This document shows positions 6,905-11,601 of a stretch of 11,601 bases of DNA, in pieces. Where the stretch lies: assembly GCA_015229095.1 (NCBI GenBank), contig JADGCE010000086.1:1-11601 (forward strand), in the 5' to 3' direction. A model generated the notes under the pieces. It did not search any database, had not been told where the DNA came from, and worked only from the letters and a program-made list of their open reading frames with translations. The translations under genes were made by a program, and so were the position numbers. This stretch comes from Magnetococcales bacterium. GTDB lineage: Bacteria; Pseudomonadota; Magnetococcia; Magnetococcales; Magnetaquicoccaceae. Each line of letters opens with the position of its first letter. Position 1 is the stretch's first letter.

Positions 6905-7393
6905 ATGAAGGTTCATGGCACGCGGTTCGGGTCTCTGACCTTTGGCGAAGAGGAGCTGATCCATCTGGAAGATGGCCTGATGGGGTTTCCCCGCAGCAAG
7001 CGGTTTCTCCTGTTTCCCTACTCGGAAAATTCGGCCTTTTTCTGGTTGCAGTCGGTGGATGAGCCGGATGTGGCGTTTATCGTGATCAATCCGTTCGACT
7101 TTTTCGCCAACCTGGACATCAGCCTCTCCGACGAGGATACCCAACGCATCGGTTTGCTGAGCAGTGAGGATGTGGAGGTGTTCAGTCTGGTCAACGTGCC
7201 GGACGGGCAACCGGAGGCAGTGCGTACCAACCTGGCGGCGCCGGTGGTGGTCAATACCGGCAACCGCAAAGGGACACAGGTCCTCCTCAAGGAATTTTCG
7301 CCCCGGCAGCCTTTGATTCCGGTGGAGATGCGGCGCGGTGTCAGGGAGCGGGCCATGCAGGATTACCCCCAGGCACAGATGATGGCAGTTTAG
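6905..7393 (+). CDS. fliW: Flagellar assembly factor FliW, copy 2
   Basis: This second FliW would act on flagellin, and on CsrA if present, in the cytoplasm. It has 162 residues and keeps all the blocks of copy 1: GTRFG (5-9), FFWLQSVDE, FIVINPFDFFA, EDVEVFSLVNVPDG and NLAAPVVVNT. The start at 6905 is chosen because it gives MKVHGTRFG, lining up with MEIQGTRFG of copy 1, and has the site GGGAGACGAG at 6892-6901. An ATG at 6875 that overlaps the flagellin 1 stop would add ten unrelated residues and has no ribosome binding site. A 29-base stretch at 7035-7063 is identical to 4359-4387 in copy 1, within otherwise diverged genes. The C-terminus differs: the arginine-rich tail of copy 1 is missing. 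It lies between the two flagellins, 97 bases before flagellin 2. Confidence 0.93.
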   Translation: MKVHGTRFGSLTFGEEELIHLEDGLMGFPRSKRFLLFPYSENSAFFWLQSVDEPDVAFIVINPFDFFANLDISLSDEDTQRIGLLSSEDVEVFSLVNVPDGQPEAVRTNLAAPVVVNTGNRKGTQVLLKEFSPRQPLIPVEMRRGVRERAMQDYPQAQMMAV

Positions 7394-7426
7394 AACGCTT
7401 TTCAGCTCAACGGTACGAGGCAGGCC

Positions 7427-7461
7427 GGTGGCGCGGAGCACTCCGCGCCCTTCTCGCCACC
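7427..7461 (+). promoter_or_regulatory. Two competing hairpins in the flagellin 2 leader
   Basis: GGCGCGGAG (7430-7438) and CTCCGCGCC (7441-7449) are exact reverse complements, forming a very stable G/C stem (8 pairs with a GCAC loop). In addition GGTGGCG (7427-7433) is the exact reverse complement of CGCCACC (7455-7461). The two pairings share bases 7430-7433, so they are alternatives, as in an attenuator or riboregulator. The structure ends 16 bases before the ribosome binding site AGAGGA (7478-7483) of flagellin 2. A GGA triplet lies at 7435-7437 next to the hairpin loop. The base pairing is seen directly; the regulatory role is inferred. Confidence 0.5.
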
Positions 7462-7490
7462 AGGATCGCGACCCCATAGAGGATGCAACC

Positions 7491-8408
7491 ATGGCACTCA
7501 TTATCAACACCAATGTCAACTCCCTGAACGCCCAGCGCAATCTGGGCGTCACCACCGATATCTTGACCCGGACCTTCCAACGCCTGGCGTCGGGTATGCG
7601 GATCAATACGGCGGCGGATGATGCAGCCGGATTGGCCATCTCCACCCGGATGACCGCGCAGATCAAGGGTCTCTCCATGGCCATTCGCAACGCCAACGAC
7701 GGCATCTCCATGGTGCAGGTGACGGAGGGTGCGGCCCAGGAGAGCGTCAACGCCTTGCAGCGGATTCGGGAGTTGGCGGTCCAATCGGCAAACGGTGCCA
7801 TGACCTCCAGCGATCGCCAGGATCTGCAACTGGAGGTGAACCAGCTGCTCAGCGAGATTCAGCGCATTGCCATCGATACGCAGTTCAATGGCATTCCCCT
7901 CATGACCGGCATGTTTCTCTCCTCCCCGCGGATGGTGATCCAGGTGGGGGCCAAGGAGCATCAGGCCATCTCGTTTTCCATCGGCGATATGCGGTTGAAC
8001 GGCATCGGCGGATTGGGGAGCACCAGCCATTGGACCGTGGATGCCTCCGGGGCCAGCGTGCAGGTGCTGGGCGCCGACGGGGTGACGCCATTGATCGGTT
8101 ATCCCCCCCTCATCGCCACCCGGTCGGCGGCCGAGAGCACCATTGCCAAGATGGATACCGTGTTGAACCGGGTGGCCAGACAGCGTTCCAATCTGGGGGC
8201 CGTGCAAAACCGTTTCATGGCGGTGATTGCCAATCTGAACAATGTGGTGGAAAACATGACGGCGGCCCGCTCCCGCATCCTGGATGCGGATATCGCCTCG
8301 GAAACGGCCATGTTGACCCAAAAAACCATCCTGCAGCAGGCAGGCACGGCGGTATTGGCCCAGGCCAATCAGCAACCCAAGCTGGCCTTGCAGTTGCTCA
8401 GCAATTAA
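7491..8408 (+). CDS. fliC: Flagellin 2, compact
   Basis: This second filament subunit has 305 residues, close to minimal flagellins. The N-terminal half shows MALIINTNVNSLNAQRN, LASGMRINTAADDAAGLAIS, NANDGISMVQVTEG and DTQFNG. The C-terminal half shows NVVENMTAARSRILDADIA, ILQQAGTAVL and the ending QPKLALQLLSN. The centre (about residues 155-210) is short, with a glycine/serine-rich loop, and there is no D2/D3-sized insert. There is no cysteine. The start is set by the flagellin N-terminus and the site AGAGGA at 7478-7483; an in-frame upstream extension from a non-ATG codon at 7428 would run through the leader hairpin and is rejected. It sits 97 bases after fliW2 and is followed by a terminator-like hairpin, suggesting high independent expression. 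Confidence 0.95.
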   Translation: MALIINTNVNSLNAQRNLGVTTDILTRTFQRLASGMRINTAADDAAGLAISTRMTAQIKGLSMAIRNANDGISMVQVTEGAAQESVNALQRIRELAVQSANGAMTSSDRQDLQLEVNQLLSEIQRIAIDTQFNGIPLMTGMFLSSPRMVIQVGAKEHQAISFSIGDMRLNGIGGLGSTSHWTVDASGASVQVLGADGVTPLIGYPPLIATRSAAESTIAKMDTVLNRVARQRSNLGAVQNRFMAVIANLNNVVENMTAARSRILDADIASETAMLTQKTILQQAGTAVLAQANQQPKLALQLLSN

Positions 8409-8415
8409 CCATGGG

Positions 8416-8441
8416 ATCGGCCCGGCGGGCTGATTTGTGTT
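8416..8441 (+). terminator. Probable Rho-independent terminator after flagellin 2
   Basis: ATCGGCCC (8416-8423) pairs with GGGCTGAT (8427-8434) through one G-T wobble, with a GGC loop. It is followed by a U-rich but imperfect tail (TTGTGTT). It begins 8 bases after the flagellin 2 stop. The tail is not a clean T run, so it may only reduce read-through into the fliD operon. A new candidate promoter starts directly after it, which supports a transcript boundary here. Confidence 0.5.
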
Positions 8442-8467
8442 CAGTCGGGTTCTCTTTGTGCCGATAT
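8441..8467 (+). promoter_or_regulatory. Candidate sigma-28 (FliA/SigD) promoter for the fliD operon
   Basis: GCCGATAT (8460-8467) matches the sigma-28/sigma-D -10 element (GCCGATAA or GCCGATAT) and lies in a non-coding gap. A -35 element TCAG lies at 8441-8444 with the canonical 15-base spacer, though it matches TAAA at only two of four bases. The start site would be near 8474, with a leader of about 40 bases before the gene at 8516. Sigma-28 control of late genes such as fliD-fliS is well known. The strong -10 and correct position support it, and the weak -35 limits confidence. Confidence 0.45.
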
Positions 8468-8515
8468 CCCTTACAGGGCAATCGGTCGTTCCTCCAGCGT
8501 CGTTCAGGGGCTCGT

Positions 8516-8836
8516 ATGGGTATTTCCGATGTCTCGTCCCTTTCCTCCGGTGTCCCCTCCCAGGAGAGTCCGGGGGTGGATGGAGGGGGGGAGGGTTTGG
8601 CCGACACCCTCCGGGAGGCCAATCGTCTGTTGACGCGGTTGGCAGCGGTGAACCTGCTGGCCCCCTCCAACCCGGCAGAGGGAGCTCTGTGGGTGTGGGA
8701 GGGTATGCGCCCTGCCGGAGCTGTCGCTCCGGAGTCTCTCCCCCTTTTACAAGAAAAGATTCGGTTGTTGCGCCGGTCGTTGCGCGCTGTGCAGGTGTGT
8801 GACCTGTCTGAAGCGGGTCCGCGCACCCCCCATTGA
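8516..8836 (+). CDS. Small protein of unknown function between flagellin and fliD
   Basis: This is a 106-residue frame with ATG at 8516-8518, a modest ribosome binding site AGGGG at about 8506-8510, and codon use with G/C-rich third positions like its neighbours. The N-terminal 28 residues are serine/glycine-rich (MGISDVSSLSSG). Two likely amphipathic helices follow, around residues 28-48 (LADTLREANRLLTRLAA) and 74-95 (LLQEKIRLLRRSLRAVQV). It contains one cysteine near the end, unlike the exported axial proteins here, and no signal peptide. The place is where flaG often sits, but it lacks the FlaG C-terminal pattern (a conserved DxxTGEVIRQIP-like segment). It could be a diverged FlaG-replacement, a small chaperone or an export regulator; none of these is shown. 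It lies 22 bases before fliD and is probably cotranscribed. Confidence 0.6.
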   Translation: MGISDVSSLSSGVPSQESPGVDGGGEGLADTLREANRLLTRLAAVNLLAPSNPAEGALWVWEGMRPAGAVAPESLPLLQEKIRLLRRSLRAVQVCDLSEAGPRTPH

Positions 8837-8858
8837 TGGAAGCAGGGAGGAGTGTCCC

Positions 8859-10379
8859 ATGGCCGTAGGCTCTGTATCGTCGTCATCCGGTACCTCAGGT
8901 GCGGGTACGCTTTCGTTCGGTGGCCTGGCCTCGGGGTTGCCGGCGGATCTGGTGGACCAGTTGATGCGGGCGCAGCAGGTGCGCATCAACACCTTTCAGA
9001 ACGACAAGCTCAAGGTTGCCGATCAACAGTCCGGTTTGACCGCTTTGCGGGCCAAACTGAGCGAACTCTCCAGCAAGGTTGCAGCCCTCCAGAGTGGCTC
9101 CTCCTGGGCGCCCCACACCGTCAGCAGCTCCCAGGCCGACAAGGTGGCCGCCACCGCCACCAGCACGGCGACGGCGGGTGTTCATACGATCCATGTCGCC
9201 CAACTGGCCGCCAACGATACCTGGGTGGCCGCCACCGGGGTGAGCACCACCGATACCCTGGCCGAGGGGGCCAATATCTCCTTCAGCTATAATGGCACCG
9301 TCTACGGCACCGATGCGGAGGTGGTGACGCCGGGTTTCAGCCCGGCGGATCTGGTGGGCAATACCCTCTCTGAGCTGGTGGACAAGATCAACGGCATCAA
9401 CTATGGCAGCGGCTTGGCGGGGGTGACCGCCAGCGTGATGAATGACGGCTCCTCGACGCCTCCCACCTATCGCCTGGTGCTGACCGCCCGGGAGAGCGGC
9501 AAAAATGGCGCCGATGCCCGTATTGTCCCCCCGGTCTCCCTCTCCTTCAACACGGCGGGCACCATCACCCTGGCCAACCGTGTGGTGGGGCAGAATGCCA
9601 TCTTCCAGGTGGATGGGGTGGATGTGACCAGTACCAGCAATGCCCCCGGCGATGTGCTGAGCGGCGTCAACCTGCAGCTCAAAACAACCACCGGCGCCAC
9701 CCTCAATGCCGAAGGGGGGGTGGTCACCACCGCCTCGACCCCGGCTGTCGTCAGCGTGGGCAATGATACCGCCACCGTCAAAACCAACCTGAATGCTTTT
9801 GTGGATGCCTACAACAGCGTCGTCGATTTTATCAACCAGAACAAAGATACCACCCTGGCGGGTTCCAACGTCTCCCGCACCGTGCTGTCACGCATGCGCT
9901 CGGTTTTGAATGTGCGCACCAACAAAAGCGGCGCCGCCGATGCCAACGATGTTCTGACCCGTTCCACCCTGGCCGAATATGGCTTGCGTACCGACTCCAA
10001 AACCGGAAGAATCAGTTTTCACAGTACCGCCCTGGACGAGGCCATCGCAAACGATTACAATGGCCTCTCTGCCCTCTTTTCCAACACCCAGGCCGCTGTG
10101 GGCGTGGGCAACAATCCGGGTCTGGCCTACCGGTTTGCCGACCTGTTCAACGGCATGACCAATACCATCTCCGGCAGCCTGACCGTCCAGGATCGCAGTC
10201 TCCAGTCCCAGCAAAGCCGCCTGGATAAGGATATAATCAGAGAAAACAGCCGGTTGGAAACGGTCAGAAAACAGTTGACGGCAAAATTTTCCAACATGGA
10301 ACAGTTGGTGAGCCGGTTGAACAGCGCGGGCAGCGCGGTCAGCTCCGCTCTGGGTAAGCTGAACAATAATAATGGATGA
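8859..10379 (+). CDS. fliD: Filament cap protein (HAP2)
   Basis: FliD forms the cap at the filament tip and guides flagellin insertion; it is exported. The 506-residue protein starts at MAVGSVSSSS with a very good site, GGGAGGAG (8845-8852). The N-terminal FliD signature FGGLASGLPADLVDQLM is at about residues 21-37, followed by the family block in which the residue pattern QVRINTFQNDKLKVADQQSG marks the coiled D0/D1 region. A flagellin-type IN segment (YRLVLTARESGKNGA) is near residue 203-217. The C-terminal coiled coil with LDKDIIRENSRLETVRKQ and FSNMEQLVSRLNS (about 450-490) is typical. It has no cysteine and a short asparagine-rich end. In-frame codons upstream of 8859 overlap the previous gene and are not supported. 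Confidence 0.95.
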   Translation: MAVGSVSSSSGTSGAGTLSFGGLASGLPADLVDQLMRAQQVRINTFQNDKLKVADQQSGLTALRAKLSELSSKVAALQSGSSWAPHTVSSSQADKVAATATSTATAGVHTIHVAQLAANDTWVAATGVSTTDTLAEGANISFSYNGTVYGTDAEVVTPGFSPADLVGNTLSELVDKINGINYGSGLAGVTASVMNDGSSTPPTYRLVLTARESGKNGADARIVPPVSLSFNTAGTITLANRVVGQNAIFQVDGVDVTSTSNAPGDVLSGVNLQLKTTTGATLNAEGGVVTTASTPAVVSVGNDTATVKTNLNAFVDAYNSVVDFINQNKDTTLAGSNVSRTVLSRMRSVLNVRTNKSGAADANDVLTRSTLAEYGLRTDSKTGRISFHSTALDEAIANDYNGLSALFSNTQAAVGVGNNPGLAYRFADLFNGMTNTISGSLTVQDRSLQSQQSRLDKDIIRENSRLETVRKQLTAKFSNMEQLVSRLNSAGSAVSSALGKLNNNNG

Positions 10380-10404
10380 TACCTTTGCGTGAGGGCATGT
10401 GGGC

Positions 10405-10785
10405 ATGGATGGGGCAGGAGAGGAGACGGGCGCGCAGGAGGAGCTGGCTCCGTTGACCATATTGATCCGTTTGTACGAAGGAGCCATTGATTTTTTGGAA
10501 CGCTCCCTCGTCGCCTGTGAAGGGGGGCAGGTGGATGATTTCCAGGCGTTGCTGGGGCGCGGGCAGCGGATTATCGAAGAGTTCCAACGGACCCTGGACT
10601 TCAGCCAGGATGGGGATGTCTCCATCCGTTTGAACGAATTGTATGAATTCATGCTGGAAAGTTTGACCCAGGCAGGGTTGACTCACGATGGCCAGTATAT
10701 CCGCTCGGTAGTCAACACGCTGCACACTTTGCTGGACGGTTGGCGGAGCGCGAGTGCTGAGGTAGAGGGTTTATCGGTGGATTGA
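10405..10785 (+). CDS. fliS: FliS-like flagellin chaperone, divergent copy (FliS1)
   Basis: FliS binds the disordered C-terminus of flagellin in the cytoplasm, prevents premature polymerisation and delivers it to the export gate. This 126-residue copy has the core LYEGAIDFLERS (23-34), the LDF...LNELYEFMLESLTQA region and a closing NTLHTLLDGWR, lining up along its length with FliS2 (10799-11230). Its first 16 residues are an acidic segment (MDGAGEETGAQEEL) replacing the Tyr-containing N-terminal arm of ordinary FliS. The start at 10405 is chosen because GAGGG (10391-10395) is well spaced; a GTG at 10399 would be too close to it. It contains one cysteine. It follows fliD by 25 bases and precedes FliS2 by 13, an operon arrangement. 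Confidence 0.85.
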   Translation: MDGAGEETGAQEELAPLTILIRLYEGAIDFLERSLVACEGGQVDDFQALLGRGQRIIEEFQRTLDFSQDGDVSIRLNELYEFMLESLTQAGLTHDGQYIRSVVNTLHTLLDGWRSASAEVEGLSVD

Positions 10786-10798
10786 TTGAAGGGTTGCC

Positions 10799-11230
10799 AT
10801 GTCGTATGGTCTGCGCAGCTATAAGACCTCCCGGGCCAACACGGCCTCACGGGAGGATTTGCTCATCCTGCTGTATGAGGGGGCGATCCGCTTTCTGGAG
10901 CGTTCCATCGCCGAAATGGAAGCCAAAAATCTGGGTGAGCACAAAATGTATCTGCGTCGCGGCCTGGCCATCATCGCCGAGCTGCAAAACACCCTGGACT
11001 TTGAAAAAGGGGAAGCCTTGGCGGTACAGCTTTTTGAGCTCTACGGGTTCATGATCCACCAGTTGACCCAGGCCAACGTCACCCAGGATATGTCCCATGT
11101 GCGCGTTGTCATCGCCAACATGAATACCCTGCTGGAGGGGTGGCGGGAGGCCGTGCGGCAGGTCAAGCAGGGGCAGGATCTGCCCCCGGACCCCACGCTG
11201 CCACGACGCTCCATCGGCGGCGTCGCGTGA
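10799..11230 (+). CDS. fliS: Flagellin export chaperone FliS, canonical copy (FliS2)
   Basis: This is a FliS with the standard N-terminal arm (Y3, Y8 and the TAS-type segment NTASREDLLILLYEGAI at residues 14-30), which in known structures covers the flagellin-binding groove. The helical bundle continues with NLGEHKMYLRRGLAIIAELQ, LDFEKGEALAVQLFELYGFM and VVIANMNTLLEGWREAV. It has 143 residues, a little longer than usual because of a proline-rich tail after residue 125. A ribosome binding site, GAAGGG, is at 10788-10793. Its end overlaps the next gene by four bases (GTGA), indicating translational coupling. It probably serves one or both of the flagellins encoded upstream. Confidence 0.93.
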   Translation: MSYGLRSYKTSRANTASREDLLILLYEGAIRFLERSIAEMEAKNLGEHKMYLRRGLAIIAELQNTLDFEKGEALAVQLFELYGFMIHQLTQANVTQDMSHVRVVIANMNTLLEGWREAVRQVKQGQDLPPDPTLPRRSIGGVA

Positions 11231-11580
11231 AAAGCATCCTCGCCCGCCTGGATCTCCTCCTGGATCGGCTCAGCATGCCGGAGCGTCTGGGGGTCGAAGA
11301 GGGAGCCTCCCTGCTCCAGGAGTGGGATGAGACCATGGCACTCCTGGAACACTTTCCGGAAACCACCGCCTTCGCCTGTCTGCCGGCCGGGGAGAGGCTC
11401 TACCTGCAGGTCTGGCTGCAGCGCATCCAGCAGCGCCTGCCTGCCGTGCAGTCCGGCCTGCTCGCCCACAAATCGGAGCTGGCCAAGCAGCTTTTCTCGG
11501 AAAATCGCCGTTTTCAGTCGCTCAACAGCCGTTATGCGGCGGATACCGGGGGCAGTGCCACCCTGCATCAGGGCGCCTGA
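11227..11580 (+). CDS. Small helical protein in the fliT position, possible export chaperone
   Basis: This 117-residue frame starts at a GTG (11227-11229) that overlaps the fliS2 stop as GTGA, and ends at TGA 11578-11580. There is no strong ribosome binding site, as expected for a coupled start; an ATG at 11275 is an alternative. It is predicted almost wholly helical: an opening helix KSILARLDLLLDRLSM, a middle segment, and a long C-terminal helix (about residues 77-105, from LPAVQSGLLAHK to ENRRFQSLNSRY). FliT, which binds FliD, and FlgN, which binds FlgK/FlgL, are helical proteins of this size, and fliT commonly follows fliS. The position and shape suggest a FliT-like chaperone, but I see no diagnostic motif, so no symbol is given. 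It contains one cysteine and has no signal peptide. Confidence 0.65.
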   Translation: MKSILARLDLLLDRLSMPERLGVEEGASLLQEWDETMALLEHFPETTAFACLPAGERLYLQVWLQRIQQRLPAVQSGLLAHKSELAKQLFSENRRFQSLNSRYAADTGGSATLHQGA

Positions 11581-11601
11581 GCCGCCACCCCGCTTCCCTC
11601 C

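Noticed and set aside
4611..6905. Very long minus-strand open frame opposite flagellin 1 (764 codons)
   Set aside because: The plus strand has an unmistakable flagellin. The antisense product is glycine/histidine-rich nonsense, as expected from the codon bias of the real gene.
7418..7433. Sigma-54-like pair GGCA-N8-GC before flagellin 2
   Set aside because: The spacing is right, but the -12 box reads TGGC instead of TTGC, the base before GG is A, and such matches are frequent in G/C-rich DNA. It would also start transcription inside the hairpin.
6590..7801. Minus-strand open frame across fliW2 and both flagellin ends
   Set aside because: It spans three real genes and an intergenic hairpin, with no ribosome binding site or recognisable domain.
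8715..8732. Perfect hairpin CCGGAGC-TGTC-GCTCCGG as a terminator
   Set aside because: It lies inside the small gene at 8516-8836, and the next T run is over ten bases downstream. It is more likely a coding coincidence.

Overview
The window is a late flagellar cluster. Apart from one partial gene leaving the left edge on the minus strand, all genes lie on the plus strand and encode the outer flagellum and its dedicated chaperones. The DNA is G+C-rich, with strongly G/C-biased third codon positions. A -24/-12 (sigma-54) type promoter before flgK and the presence of FliW point to a Gram-negative bacterium of the broad proteobacterial kind. A flgK-flgL-fliW order is known from Desulfovibrio-type lineages, and multi-flagellin, FliW-bearing Magnetococcia-like bacteria would also fit. 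The sequence alone does not settle the taxon.

Layout: (1) bases 1-125, minus strand, the 5' end of an unrecognised gene; (2) bases 126-568, a divergent intergenic region with two hairpins and a sigma-54-type promoter; (3) flgK and flgL, the hook-filament junction proteins, with a duplicated ~52-residue unit inside an enlarged FlgL; (4) two tandem fliW-flagellin pairs: fliW1, a 658-residue flagellin with an approximately 400-residue central insert, fliW2, and a compact 305-residue flagellin; (5) a terminator-like hairpin followed by a candidate sigma-28/sigma-D promoter; (6) a small unknown gene, fliD (filament cap), two adjacent different fliS genes (flagellin export chaperones) and a closing small helical protein in the usual fliT position, overlapping fliS2 by four bases.

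How it works together: FlgK and FlgL form the junction on the hook, FliD caps the filament, and the flagellins polymerise between them. The FliS proteins keep flagellin unpolymerised in the cytoplasm. In Firmicutes and some proteobacteria FliW binds flagellin and antagonises the translational repressor CsrA, so flagellin output is matched to export. Here three elements of that homeostasis circuit (flagellin, FliW and FliS) are each present twice in one cluster, which suggests a duplicated and possibly specialised two-flagellin assembly system. No csrA, flaG, flgM or flgN is visible in the window.

The most notable points are the alternating fliW-flagellin duplication, the very large alanine-rich insert of flagellin 1, the FliS paralogue with a replaced N-terminus, structured flagellin leaders with GGA motifs that could be CsrA targets, and two small genes of unproven function.
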